From DASXQK01 sp963757155 (lineage in GTDB: Bacteria > Pseudomonadota > Alphaproteobacteria > Dongiales > Dongiaceae), in NCBI GenBank assembly GCA_963757155.1, contig CAVWQS010000008.1, forward strand, positions 215,356 to 279,355: a stretch of 64,000 bases of DNA. Direction: 5' to 3'. A model generated the notes under the pieces. The model saw only the letters and a list, made by a program, of their open reading frames with translations. It made no database searches and had not been told where the DNA came from. Below, piece by piece: positions 25,996 through 35,175 of this stretch. Both the position numbers and the translations under genes were made by a program. Each line of letters begins with the position of its first letter. Position 1 is the stretch's first letter.

Positions 25996-27181
25996 TCAAG
26001 GCTTCGGGATCCAGTTCGGCGTCACTTCCGCCGCCAGGTACAGCTTGTCGTCCTTCACCCCGATGATCGAGACCGTCTTCTGGGGTACCCGGCTTCCCGG
26101 GGCGTAGGAAATCGATCCGGTGATGCCCTTGTAGCCCTGGGTCGCCGCAAGCGCGTCGCGGATCTTGGCGGGGTCGGTTGAACCCGCGCGGGTGATCGCA
26201 TCGGCCACCAGCCCGACCGTGTCATAGCCGAGCGCCGCGAAGGCGTTTTCCGGCGGCGTGTTATAGGCCGCCTTGTAGGCCTTATAGAACGTCACGATGG
26301 CCGGCGTGCTGTCTTCGGCCATATAGGCGTGGGTCGAGAAATAGACGTTGTTGGCCGCCTTGCCGCCGACGCTCAGCAGCAGAGGCGTATCGTAGCCGTC
26401 GCCGCCCACGATGGGCTGCGTGAGGCCGGCTTGACGCATCTGCTTGACGACGAGCCCGATGTCGTCCGGCTGGGCAGCCACGTAGAGCACGTCCGGCTTT
26501 GGCGACAATGCCTTCAGCTTGGTGATCTGGGCGGTGAATGATTTGTCGCCGGCCTTGTAGTTGTCCTCCAGGACGATCTGCCCGCCGCCATGGAGATAGG
26601 CTTCCTTGAAATATTTGGCCAGCAGCGTGGTGTACTCGGTCGAGTTGTCGCGCAGAAGATAGACCGTCTTGCCTGCCAGCTTGCCGAGCACGAACTCCGC
26701 CCCGGCGGCAGCCTGCACGTTGTCGCCGAAGCAGGCCAGGAACATGTCGGAGCCGATCTGATCGGGGAGCTTCGGCGACGTGGCGCCGGGCGTCACGAAT
26801 GCCACGCCTGCCGTCTGGAAGATGGGTCCCAGCGCCAGGGCCGAATCGGAATCGGTGAAGCCCAATGCCGACGGGGACCTTGTCCTGGTTGATGAGCTGG
26901 CTTGCCGTCGCGGCAATGACCGTCGGGTCGGTCTTGGTATCGTAGATGACGAGTTCGAGTTTCTTGCCGAGCACGCCGCCGGCGTCGTTTATCTCCTTCA
27001 CCTTTACCTTGGCGCCGTTGAGGGCGGGAGCATCCACCGAGGAGAGAGCGCCCGTCACGTTGAACGGCGCGCCGATCTTGATGGTGTCCTGAGCCGCCGC
27101 CGGCCGCGAGAGCGAGCCGGAAGCGATTGCGAGACCTGCCACGACGGCCGATCCCAACACAGTTCTTCTCGTGAGTTTCAT
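25996..27181 (-). pseudogene. Branched-chain amino acid-type ABC substrate-binding protein (LivK-like), frameshifted
   Basis: ATG 27181 starts a Tat-like signal (KLTRRTVLGSAVVAG) ending PAAAQD. The mature part begins TIKIGAPFNVTGALSS, the Leu/Ile/Val binding-protein opening. At 26861-26863 a run of three C (plus strand) breaks the frame; with two it reads GIGFTDSDSALALGP and continues, QIGSDMFLACFGDNVQAAAGAEF, to VTPNWIPKP. The rebuilt protein is about 394 residues, normal for this family. HAAT-family receptors bind amino acids, amides and other small polar compounds, so the ligand is likely the operon's substrate. It lies four bases after livM. Confidence 0.85.
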
Positions 27182-27185
27182 GTGT

Positions 27186-28220
27186 TCATTCCTTTCGGCC
27201 TTTGTGAAGCAATGCGGCAATCCGTCCGAACGACAACTCGAGATCTCCCATAACACCACTCGGACGGAAGATCATGATCAAGATGAAGATGATCCCGAGG
27301 ACGATCTGGCTCGCCCCGTAGAGAGGCGGAACGGCAACGATGCCAATGTCGAATCCGCGCTCCAGGTTGCGCAGCAATTCGCTGAGGAGGGAGACGATAA
27401 TCACGCCCACCACGGCGCCGGTCATGCTTTGCATGCCGCCGATCACCAGCATGCTGATGAGCGAGAAGGTATAGGCGAAATAGAAGCCGGCCGGCGAGAA
27501 GGAGCCGAGGTAGTGGCCGTAGAGCGAGCCGCCCGCCCCGGCGAAGAAGGCGCCGATGACGAAGGCCGAGAGACGGGTGGGCAGCACGTCGATGCCGATC
27601 GCCTGCGCCGCGATGGTATCCTCGCGCACGGCGCGCCAGGCGCGTCCCTTGGGCGAATAGACGATGCGGGCCAGCACGACGAGAGCCAGAAGCAGCCAGC
27701 CCATCGCCCAGGGCAAGGTCGTCTGCAGCGGCACGCCGGTGAAGGTGCGCGCGCCACGGGTATAATCGTCGGCATTCACCAGCACGACATTGACGATGAT
27801 GAGGAAGCCCAGAGTCGCCACGGAGACGAAATGGCCCGACAGCCGCATGAGCGGCGCGCCCACCAGAAAGGCCAGCACGATGCAGACCAAGCCGGCGACG
27901 ATAGTCGAGGAGAGAAATCCAAGCTGGAGTCCGGCTATCCAGGCGGGCAGATCGGGCAGATAGCTTGCCTTGGCCGCGGCGGAGAGCGAGAGCACGCCCG
28001 AGACATAGGCGCCCACGCCGACGAAGCCCACATGGCCCAGCGAAAACACCCCGGTGAAGCCATTGGCCAGCCCCATGGAGACCACCAGCATGGCGTTGAT
28101 GCACATGACCGTCAGAATGCGGACGAAATAGTCGTTCATCAGCGCCGGCGCGGAGAAGCTGAACAGACCCAGCAGCACGAGACCGGCGACGACGACCATG
28201 AGGCGCTGCATCCCGCTCAC
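27186..28220 (-). CDS. livM: Branched-chain amino acid-type ABC permease LivM
   Basis: A 344-residue permease with about ten membrane helices. NGFTGVFSLGHVGFVGVGAYVSG is the conserved LivM/LivH loop, and GRAWRAVREDTIAAQAIGID is the cytoplasmic coupling (EAA-like) segment contacting the ATPases. The C-terminal IIFILIMIFRPSGVMG is standard. ATG 28220 overlaps the livH stop by four bases. It forms the inner-membrane channel with LivH. Confidence 0.93.
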   Translation of the reverse strand: MSGMQRLMVVVAGLVLLGLFSFSAPALMNDYFVRILTVMCINAMLVVSMGLANGFTGVFSLGHVGFVGVGAYVSGVLSLSAAAKASYLPDLPAWIAGLQLGFLSSTIVAGLVCIVLAFLVGAPLMRLSGHFVSVATLGFLIIVNVVLVNADDYTRGARTFTGVPLQTTLPWAMGWLLLALVVLARIVYSPKGRAWRAVREDTIAAQAIGIDVLPTRLSAFVIGAFFAGAGGSLYGHYLGSFSPAGFYFAYTFSLISMLVIGGMQSMTGAVVGVIIVSLLSELLRNLERGFDIGIVAVPPLYGASQIVLGIIFILIMIFRPSGVMGDLELSFGRIAALLHKGRKE

Positions 28221-29119
28221 AGCTTCACCTCCTGAGAGCGTTTCAGCAGGCCATTGGGCCGAAACAAGAGGAAGCCGATGAGCAAGATGAAGACGATGGC
28301 GTCACGATAAGGGGAGATCTCCGAGGGAAGGAAGGCGACGATGAATACTTCCAGAGCGCCCAGCAGATATCCCCCGATCAGCGCACCGGCAATGCTGCCG
28401 AAACCGCCGATGATGGCGGCCACGAAGGCCTTCAACAGAGGGGTGAATCCCATATGAGGCTCGACCACGCCGGATTGAGCGGCCCAGAGAATGCCCGCGA
28501 GGCCGGCGAAACCCGAGGCGATGGCAAAGGCCACGACGATCAGCCGGTTGACGTCGAGGCCGACGAGATGGGCGGCCCCCATATCCTCGGCCGCCGCACG
28601 CATGCCCAACCCTATATCGGTGCGGGTGACGAACCAGCCGAGGGCGGCCAGGGCCACGGCGGTCAGCACCACCGTCATCAGATTGATCTGGGTGAAGGTT
28701 ATCTGGCCGTCGAACAGCTGGAAGGCGCTATCCATCCACTCGGGCAAGGGAAAATTCTGGGCCGAGCTGGTGAAGATCAGGATTCCGAGATTCTCCAGGA
28801 TATAGGTGACGGCGAGGCTGGTGAGCAGCAGCGTCACCTCCGGCGCGCCGCGCACCGGCCGATACGCCACCCGTTCGACGACGACGCCGGCGAGCGCGCC
28901 GATGCCGATCCCCCCGACGACGGCCCAGCCGAATCCCAGGTTCAGGAATTGCAGCACCAAGGTGCCGAAGGCACCCACCATCATCATGTCGCCATGGGCG
29001 AAGTTCGTCATGCGCAGGATGCCGAAGATCATGGAGAGGCCGATGGCAACCAGCGCATAGAGGCTGCCAAGGCTGATGGCGTTGATGATCTGTTGGGCGA
29101 TGTAGAGCTCGGAGCTCAT
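28217..29119 (-). CDS. livH: Branched-chain amino acid-type ABC permease LivH
   Basis: The 300-residue permease has the typical opening AQQIINAISLGSLYALVAIGLSMIFGILRMTNFAHGDMMM and the coupling loop GLGMRAAAEDMGAAHLVGLDVNR. The C-terminus ILLIGFLLFRPNGLLKR is canonical. Overlaps at both ends (29116-29119 with livF, 28217-28220 with livM) show an intact transport operon. Substrate choice lies with the downstream binding protein. Confidence 0.93.
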   Translation of the reverse strand: MSSELYIAQQIINAISLGSLYALVAIGLSMIFGILRMTNFAHGDMMMVGAFGTLVLQFLNLGFGWAVVGGIGIGALAGVVVERVAYRPVRGAPEVTLLLTSLAVTYILENLGILIFTSSAQNFPLPEWMDSAFQLFDGQITFTQINLMTVVLTAVALAALGWFVTRTDIGLGMRAAAEDMGAAHLVGLDVNRLIVVAFAIASGFAGLAGILWAAQSGVVEPHMGFTPLLKAFVAAIIGGFGSIAGALIGGYLLGALEVFIVAFLPSEISPYRDAIVFILLIGFLLFRPNGLLKRSQEVKL

Positions 29120-29895
29120 GGCCGCGCCCCCAGATAGGCGGCCGCCACCGCTTCGTAGTCGGCTTTCAGCTCAGTGGCCGACCCCTCCAAACTGACCTCG
29201 CCCGTGCGCAGAACATAGGCGCGATCGGCCAGATCGAGGGCGAGATTTATGTTCTGCTCGACCAGCAGCATCGTCACGCCCTTGGCCTTCAGTTCCGCCA
29301 GTGTGCGGAAGATCTGCTGTACCAGCAGCGGCGCCAGGCCCAGCGACGGCTCGTCAAGCAGCAGCACCCGCGGCCGGGCCATGAGGGCGCGACCCAATGC
29401 CAGCATCTGCTGTTCGCCGCCCGAGAGGGTGCCGGCGGATTGGGTCATGCGTTCGGACAAGATCGGGAACATGGCGTAGATACGCTCGCGATCCTCGGCG
29501 ATGCCGGTGCGATCGGCCCGTGCGGCAGCACCCAGGCGCAAATTCTCCGCCACGGTCAAGCTGCCGAAGACACGGCGGCCTTCGGGGCAATGGGCCACGC
29601 CCAATCGCACGATCCGGGCCGGGGGCAGTCGATGGATCGCTTCGCCCTCGAGGGCGATGCGCCCGGTCCGTGGGCGGGAGAGGCCCGAAATGGTGCGCAG
29701 CATGGTGCTCTTGCCGGCGCCGTTGGCGCCCAGCAGCGCTACCACCTCGCCGGCGGCGACGCTCAGATTGACTCCCCGGATCGCGGCCACCGCCCCGTAG
29801 TTGACGCGCAGGTCGGACACCTCGAGCAGCGCCGCTGCGGACGGCTCTCTACCAGCCGCACTCGATTCTTCCTGCGCCCGCTCAGGCCTGGCCAA
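29116..29895 (-). CDS. livF: Branched-chain amino acid-type ABC ATPase LivF
   Basis: The ABC ATPase has Walker A GANGAGKST, signature LSGGEQQMLALGRAL, Walker B VLLLDEPSLGLAP and a switch His/Gln region EQNINLAL. GSLTVAENLRLGA and CPEGRRVFG are LivF-specific. No ATG sits at the expected place; TTG 29895, overlapping livG by 14 bases, gives 259 residues, close to the family's about 235. A longer in-frame reading from ATG 29964 would lie 83 bases inside livG. The Ser/Ala-rich leader before LLEVSDLRVNYG is unusual, so the true start may be a little further in. Confidence 0.9.
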   Translation of the reverse strand: MARPERAQEESSAAGREPSAAALLEVSDLRVNYGAVAAIRGVNLSVAAGEVVALLGANGAGKSTMLRTISGLSRPRTGRIALEGEAIHRLPPARIVRLGVAHCPEGRRVFGSLTVAENLRLGAAARADRTGIAEDRERIYAMFPILSERMTQSAGTLSGGEQQMLALGRALMARPRVLLLDEPSLGLAPLLVQQIFRTLAELKAKGVTMLLVEQNINLALDLADRAYVLRTGEVSLEGSATELKADYEAVAAAYLGARP

Positions 29896-30673
29896 GATAG
29901 ACCTCCCGGACCCGGGGGTTGGCCTGCACCTCCGGGGGGCTGCCCTCGAAGATGATCTCGCCATGAGCCAGCACCTGAATGCGGTCGCAGAGATTCATGA
30001 TCAGGTCCATATCGTGCTCGACCACAATGACCGCGAGATCATAGCGTCGGCGGATATCGTCGATGAGCCTGAGCAGACCTTGCGTCTCCGAAGCGTTCAT
30101 ACCTGCGGCCGGCTCGTCCAGCATCAACAGGCGCGGGCGCGTCGCCAGCGCCCGCACCAGTTCCAGCCGGCGCTGATCGCCATAGGGCAGATCGGCCGCC
30201 CGGCTGTCGGCCCTGGCGCGCAGACCGATCAGGTCGAGCATCTCGTTCGTCAGCTGATCCACCGCGCGATTGACCTGGGTCAGCCGCGGCAAACCCAGAA
30301 CGGCATCGGCGAAGCTCAGGCGGTGACGCAACTGGGCTGCCGCGCGCATGTTCTCGCGCACGCTGAGTTGTGGGAAAAGCCGCGTTCCCTGGAAGGTGCG
30401 GGCCACCCCCAGCCTCACGATCCGGGGGGCGCTCAGATGCTGAATCTCCTGGCCGTCGAAAGTCACGGTGCCGGCATTCGGCTTCAGGAAGCCGGTGACG
30501 AGATTGAAGAAAGTGCTCTTGCCGGAGCCGTTGGGGCCGATCACGCCCACGATCTCGCCCTGCTTCACCTGGACGCTGTGATTCTTGAGCGCGGTCAGCC
30601 GGCGGAAGGATTTGGTGAGGTTGCGAGTAACCAGAATGGGCGCCGCTTCCGTCGAAACAGCCGCAGGCTCCAT
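29882..30673 (-). CDS. livG: Branched-chain amino acid-type ABC ATPase LivG, first gene of the operon
   Basis: The 263-residue ATPase has Walker A GPNGSGKST, LivG-specific GVARTFQGTRLFPQLSV, signature LPYGDQRRLELVRAL and Walker B LLMLDEPAAGMNASE, plus the switch His in VVEHDMDLIM. It pairs with LivF to power uptake. As the promoter-proximal gene it lies 111 bases from the operator-like palindrome at 30785-30799 and is divergent from an RpiR-family regulator. The gene order livGFHM then binding protein, followed by catabolic enzymes, indicates a dedicated import-and-degrade unit. Confidence 0.93.
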   Translation of the reverse strand: MEPAAVSTEAAPILVTRNLTKSFRRLTALKNHSVQVKQGEIVGVIGPNGSGKSTFFNLVTGFLKPNAGTVTFDGQEIQHLSAPRIVRLGVARTFQGTRLFPQLSVRENMRAAAQLRHRLSFADAVLGLPRLTQVNRAVDQLTNEMLDLIGLRARADSRAADLPYGDQRRLELVRALATRPRLLMLDEPAAGMNASETQGLLRLIDDIRRRYDLAVIVVEHDMDLIMNLCDRIQVLAHGEIIFEGSPPEVQANPRVREVYLGQA

Positions 30674-30784
30674 ACCGTCTCTTCTCCCCGTATGTGCCTA
30701 GCTCGATAGCGTTCGGTGGTGCGGCTCGCGGCTTCGCTCGCCGCGGAGGTTGGCAAGAAGCTTCCCTGGCGATTTGTATTCAGC

Positions 30785-30799
30785 ATTTCATAATGTAAT
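30785..30799. promoter_or_regulatory. Candidate RpiR operator (imperfect palindrome)
   Basis: ATTTCATAATGTAAT is a 15-base inverted repeat (ATTxCATxATGxAAT) in the AT-rich 144-base gap between livG and the RpiR-family gene. Its place between divergent promoters, and the marked AT-richness against the surrounding GC-rich DNA, suggest binding by the regulator. A nearby TTGTAATGATGG may be a second half-site. Confidence 0.5.
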
Positions 30800-30856
30800 T
30801 TCCAAGTCAAATTTGTAATGATGGTTCGGGCGGCCGATGGCACGATGAAGGCTGGG

Positions 30857-31723
30857 ATGAAACGCAAGACCGACCTGTCGATCGCGGAGACGATCCGCCA
30901 GGGCCTTGGCCTGCTAACTCCCACGGAGCGCAAGCCGGCGCTGGCGCTGCTCGCCAACTATCCCGTGCCGGGTCTGGAACCGGTGGCACAATTCGCCAAG
31001 CGCGCCGGGGTCAGCGGCCCCACCATCCTGCGCCTAGTGGCCAAGCTGGGGTTTGCCAGCTATCCGCGCTTCCAGCAGGCGCTGCGAGACGAGCTGGAGT
31101 TGCGCGTGCAGGCCCCGCTGGCCAAGATTGGCGCCCGCCCGTCCGGGCAGTGGCCCGAGGGCGATTTCGTCAACCAATATGGCGGTGCCATCGTGGCCAA
31201 TATCGAGGCCTCGCTCAGCGAGGTGCCGCGCTCGGAATTCAACGGCGCGCTCGATCTCCTGGCCGACCGAAGCCGGCGCATCTCGCTGGTGGGCGGCCGG
31301 TTCAGCGCCAGCGTGGCGCTACAGTTCTATCTCCATCTGCGCGAATTGCGTCCGCGGGTCCAACTGGTCGACGGACAGACCGCCACATGGGTGGAGCATC
31401 TGCTGGATTTCGGCAGCAAGGATGTTCTGATCGTGTTCGACATCCGCCGCTATCAGGACGACGTGGTGCGCTTTGCCAAGGAGGCAGCAGCCCAGGGCGC
31501 GGATATCGTGCTCTTCACCGATCAGTGGCTCTCACCCATCGCGGCGGTGGCCCGTCACGTTTTCGCGCTGCGCACTGCCATACCGTCGAGCTGGGAATCC
31601 TTCGGCGCCCTGTCCGCCTTGACGGAGATCCTCGTGGCCCGCCTGCAAGCGATAAGCTGGAGCGAGGCAAAGCGGCGTATGGAACGCCTCGAGAAGATCC
31701 GCCATCGCCTCAAGTCTTCCTGA
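30857..31723 (+). CDS. RpiR/MurR-family transcriptional regulator
   Basis: The protein has an N-terminal helix-turn-helix (LLTPTERKPALALL; VAQFAKRAGVSGPTILRLVAKLGFASYPRFQQAL) and a C-terminal SIS sugar-isomerase-like domain (SLVGGRFSASVALQFYLHL; DVLIVFDIRRYQDDVVRFAKEAAAQG). SIS domains usually sense phosphosugars, but members paired with amino acid and nitrogen catabolism are known. ATG 30857 follows AAGG by five bases and gives 288 residues; ATG 30818 and 30845 are possible but lack a ribosome site. Divergent from livG, it most likely controls the operon that ends at 21336. Confidence 0.86.
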   Translation: MKRKTDLSIAETIRQGLGLLTPTERKPALALLANYPVPGLEPVAQFAKRAGVSGPTILRLVAKLGFASYPRFQQALRDELELRVQAPLAKIGARPSGQWPEGDFVNQYGGAIVANIEASLSEVPRSEFNGALDLLADRSRRISLVGGRFSASVALQFYLHLRELRPRVQLVDGQTATWVEHLLDFGSKDVLIVFDIRRYQDDVVRFAKEAAAQGADIVLFTDQWLSPIAAVARHVFALRTAIPSSWESFGALSALTEILVARLQAISWSEAKRRMERLEKIRHRLKSS

Positions 31724-31860
31724 CGGCCGCCGGCAGATCCGCGGAAATCTCGTAACCACGGTTTTCCAGCTGTCCCCCACGGCCGGGAGCGCCTAGCTCG
31801 ATCTGGAGAACGGCACAGCGCAATACCCGGCCACTCTCTGCCCGACAAGGAGCGAACTGA

Positions 31861-33666
31861 CTAGGTCGCCGCGGCTGGGGTCAACTCACGCAGGTGCCGC
31901 TCATGCCGTACTGAATTGCGTGCGGCGTCATTCTGATTGAACAACTCCAGCGAATCCAAATCTTCCTCGACGGCGGGCGTCAAGGCCTGATCCATGTAAA
32001 CTGCCTTCCGCGGATCGTCCTTGATCGACTTCGCGAGGCCGCGGAGATGTCGCGCGGCCTGGATGACCCGCAAGAGCTTACCGGCGGTATGCCAGAGATG
32101 CTTGGGATAGAAGGTCCAGATCGGCTCGACGGCCAAACTCGGCCGGCGATCGCGGCGATATTTCAGACGGAAGATGCCGCCCTGGAGGGGATGGACATTC
32201 TCCACGGTGGTGAACTGGGAGAAATGCAGGAGCGTTCCGGCGAGCGACTTGAGATTGATGCCGGTCGCACCCGCCCGGCGCATGATGCGTTCCAGATGTT
32301 CCGGTGAATAATACGTGCCCCAGGCGGCACGATAGATCTCTTCCCATTCCATTCGGGTCATCTTGGGATGCGCCGTCACCGCATGCTCGGTGTCGTATTT
32401 GTTCATGTCCGGGTCCATCGCGATCCCCTTGCGGTAGAGAATCTGGTGGTCCTCCGATCCCGGCAGTGGCGTCAGGCAGAAAAACTCCATCATGTCGATC
32501 GGCAGCTCGCGCTGGATGATTGCAATGTCGCGCCTGATGGACTCGGGCGTATCGTTCGGGAAGCCGAGGATGTAACCCGCGTAAGTGACCGCGCCGACGG
32601 CCTTCCAGGCGAGCAGGAGCTTGCGATACTCGCTGATCTTGTTCTGCCGCTTCTTGGCGGCAATCAGTGTATCGGGATTGACGCTTTCAATCCCGATGAA
32701 GACGCGCGTTACGCCCGCCGCCGCACACTTCTCGATGAATCTCGGGATCTTGTGACAGAGCGCATCGACCTGAATCATCAGACTGACGCCGACACCCTCT
32801 TCCCTCCGCAGTTTGATGATGCGGTCAAGGATGGGCTCCCAATCCTTGTTGCGAGCGAGGTTGTCATCGGTGATGAAGAAGCGGTGAATGCCTTCCGCCC
32901 AGTTCTGCCGGATGATGTGCTCGACGTCGTCAGGCGAGCGCCGTCGAGATTTCCGTCCTTGCACGTTAATGATGGTGCAGAACGAGCATTGGTACGGGCA
33001 GCCGCGGCCGGCATCGAAGGTCGAATAGTTGCCCACCGTGCGCTTGACGTGCTTGCGCAGCAGGAACGGTACCGGCGCCGACTGGATCGACGGGAGGTCG
33101 TTGAGATAATTGTAGATCGGCTGGAGGGTACTCGTCGCGGCGTCGCGCAGCAGGGTGTCGAGCCGGTCCTCCGCTTCGCCCGCGAACAAGCTGATCCCCA
33201 GGTCGAGAGCCTCCTGAACGTCAGGCTGCATCTCGGCAAGCATCGAGAGGCACCCGGAGATGTGAAACCCGCCGATGACCACGGGTACGCCTGCGGCCCG
33301 CAACGGGCGGGCAATGTCCATGGCACGGGGAAACTGATTCGATTGCACGCCGACGAGACCGACCATGCCGAAGCCGCCGTGCCGTCTGAGCTGGGCGATG
33401 ATCTTCGCTGGCCTTATCCGCGTATTGGTCTCGTCGACCGGCGTCACGTCGATGGACACGTCGGGGCCCAGCACCTGGCGCTCCGCGGCCTCGATCGCCA
33501 ACCCATAAAGCGCAGCCAGCGAGTTCGACGGCATGACCGAGCGAAACCACTGGATGACATAGCCGTCGTCGTCGTAATGCGATGGTTTGATCAGGATCAG
33601 CTGAAAGCGGCGCTCCGATCGAAGCTTGCCGGATTTGGGCCGAGGGTGTTTGGAATTCCAATTCAA
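31861..33666 (-). CDS. B12-binding domain radical SAM enzyme
   Basis: The protein has an N-terminal cobalamin-binding Rossmann domain (RFQLILIKPSHYDDDGYVIQW; AGVPVVIGGFHISG) and a radical SAM domain with GRGCPYQCSFCTI; the Cys triplet is C310, C314 and C317 counted from the longest reading, which starts at 33927. FNQNDA and a Pro-rich tail end it. Class B-type methylases and related enzymes share this layout; the substrate is unknown. TTG 33666 after AAAGGG gives 601 residues and starts just before the conserved region, whereas the extra 87 residues of the longer reading look non-coding. No biosynthetic partner gene lies beside it. Convergent with the RpiR gene. Confidence 0.84.
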   Translation of the reverse strand: MNWNSKHPRPKSGKLRSERRFQLILIKPSHYDDDGYVIQWFRSVMPSNSLAALYGLAIEAAERQVLGPDVSIDVTPVDETNTRIRPAKIIAQLRRHGGFGMVGLVGVQSNQFPRAMDIARPLRAAGVPVVIGGFHISGCLSMLAEMQPDVQEALDLGISLFAGEAEDRLDTLLRDAATSTLQPIYNYLNDLPSIQSAPVPFLLRKHVKRTVGNYSTFDAGRGCPYQCSFCTIINVQGRKSRRRSPDDVEHIIRQNWAEGIHRFFITDDNLARNKDWEPILDRIIKLRREEGVGVSLMIQVDALCHKIPRFIEKCAAAGVTRVFIGIESVNPDTLIAAKKRQNKISEYRKLLLAWKAVGAVTYAGYILGFPNDTPESIRRDIAIIQRELPIDMMEFFCLTPLPGSEDHQILYRKGIAMDPDMNKYDTEHAVTAHPKMTRMEWEEIYRAAWGTYYSPEHLERIMRRAGATGINLKSLAGTLLHFSQFTTVENVHPLQGGIFRLKYRRDRRPSLAVEPIWTFYPKHLWHTAGKLLRVIQAARHLRGLAKSIKDDPRKAVYMDQALTPAVEEDLDSLELFNQNDAARNSVRHERHLRELTPAAAT

Positions 33667-33965
33667 GCTGCCAACCCTTTGAGATTTGTGATGCGTGCCT
33701 GCGACACCGTCCTGGCGATAGGAATTCAATTCGCAAGCCCCGCGCCGCCGTGTCACATGCGCGGTCGCAGAACAGGTTCCGCCATAGCGACTTTGCCATC
33801 CAGCACAGCCGCTGCTTTTCTCTGAGTCAGGGGGAGAACGAACGGCACCTAGCCGCTTTTTGGGCCCCGCGGGCTGATTCCGGGGTGCCGGATTGGGGAC
33901 GACGATCTCCTCCGATCGCGTCCACATGCTTCATACCTCATCCGAGGAACGAAAAGTAGCAGTTC
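33667..33965. other. Upstream region of the radical SAM gene, no gene seen
   Basis: About 300 bases between the radical SAM start chosen here and the PhnD-like stop. The minus strand stays open in the radical SAM frame to ATG 33927, but its translation (CAGWQSRYGGTCSATAHVTRR and similar) is compositionally odd. I see no RNA, repeat or clear promoter, only a moderately AT-rich stretch near 33930-33960. Confidence 0.4.
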
Positions 33966-34772
33966 TCAGCCCAATGCTGGGTAACCCCGCGCCACCGCGG
34001 CGGCCTCCATCTCGTCCATCCGCTCATAGGCCGAATCCGGCAGCAGCATGACATCGCGCAAGAGCAGCGCCTCGCGCGCGGCGGCCAGCGCGGGATCGGC
34101 CATGGCGGCGCGCAATCCGTCACGCAGCTTCGACAGCCGCGCGGGATCGCCGTCGCCGGCGGTGACATAGGGCAGCCCCGGGGCGGAGGGCGTGCTGCAG
34201 AGCACCCTTACCTTCGCCAGCTGGAGGCGGCGGTAGCGCTGGAAGAGCGCATAGGAGACGCAGTCCACCGCGGCGACATCGGCTTCGCCCGCGGCAACGG
34301 CGGCAAGGCTCAGGGCATGGCCGCCGGTCTCCACGGTCTTGCCGAAGAAGCGGCCGCCCGTGGCGAGCGGGGCCACGAGGAAGCGCAACGCATTGTAGCC
34401 GGATTGGGAATCGGTGGAGTTGAAGGCCACGGTCGCGCCCTTGAGCTCCGCCAGGGACTGCTCGCGCGCATTGGCTCGCACCAGGACCAGGCTGCGATAA
34501 TTCGGTCCCTCGGCGCCCGCGGCATCGTAGCAGGGCGTGGCGAGGATCCGCACCCGGCCCTTGATGGCGTTGCGGAAGGGATAGCCACAGGTCTGGCTGA
34601 ACAGGAGATCGGGTGCCAGCCAATGATCGGGCAAGCGCGGCCGGCGCAGGATCTCGGCTGGCACGTCTTCGATCCCGGCTTCCGCGAAATGCCGCGCCAG
34701 GCCGCGCCACAGCGCCTCGGTGGCGTCAGCCGCCTCCGGCAGGTCATACATCGGCAGGCTGGCGATGCTCAC
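33966..34772 (-). CDS. PhnD-like phosphate/phosphonate-type substrate-binding protein
   Basis: A 268-residue type 2 periplasmic-binding-fold protein of the PhnD family: SLPMYDLPEA at the start, LLFSQTCGYPF, GPNYRSLVLVRANA, LKGATVAFNSTDSQSGYNALR and AAGEADVAAVDCVSYALF. It lacks a signal peptide and no phn permease or ATPase lies nearby, so it may be a cytoplasmic or orphan sensor-type member. Family members bind phosphate, phosphite, phosphonates and other small anions. Ligand unknown. Confidence 0.84.
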   Translation of the reverse strand: MSIASLPMYDLPEAADATEALWRGLARHFAEAGIEDVPAEILRRPRLPDHWLAPDLLFSQTCGYPFRNAIKGRVRILATPCYDAAGAEGPNYRSLVLVRANAREQSLAELKGATVAFNSTDSQSGYNALRFLVAPLATGGRFFGKTVETGGHALSLAAVAAGEADVAAVDCVSYALFQRYRRLQLAKVRVLCSTPSAPGLPYVTAGDGDPARLSKLRDGLRAAMADPALAAAREALLLRDVMLLPDSAYERMDEMEAAAVARGYPALG

Positions 34773-34800
34773 TCTAGCGGCTCGTTAACGGCTCGGCGGC

Positions 34801-35175
34801 CTAACGGCTTGGCGGATCATAATAGTCACCGGCGTCGTCGAGATGGATATGCCTGCCGATCTTGAGCCCGCTGGGCGGGTCGATGCTGCCCATGGTCACG
34901 TCGAGCTGCCCGCTGCCGATCCGTTCCCAGAACAGCTTCGAGCCGCAGGCGCGGCAGAAGCCGCGCCTGATGCCGGGCGAGGATTCGAACCAGGCGAGGT
35001 TGCGGTCGCCCTTGATCTTGTAGCGCTCCGCCGGCGCCAAGGTGTAGATGCCCAGGGCCCCGTGATGGCGGCGACACTGGCCGCAGTGACAGGCCGAGGG
35101 CGGCGGCAGCGGTCCCTCGATCTCGTAGCGGACGGCGCCGCAGAGGCAGCCGCCGCTCGTCTTGCGCCCGCTCAA
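34801..35175 (-). CDS. GFA-family zinc protein (glutathione-dependent formaldehyde-activating type), copy 2
   Basis: The 124-residue protein has the GFA zinc ligands CLCGAVRY, CHCGQCRRHHG and CRACGSKLFW. Gfa itself speeds formation of S-hydroxymethylglutathione, but most family members have unknown roles. It starts at TTG 35175, overlapping the stop of the preceding GFA gene as TTGA, so the two are coupled. The pair are diverged paralogues (VTMGSIDPPSGLKIGRHI here, VSIAAGCLVKPTGLRTVRHI in the other). Confidence 0.85.
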   Translation of the reverse strand: MSGRKTSGGCLCGAVRYEIEGPLPPPSACHCGQCRRHHGALGIYTLAPAERYKIKGDRNLAWFESSPGIRRGFCRACGSKLFWERIGSGQLDVTMGSIDPPSGLKIGRHIHLDDAGDYYDPPSR

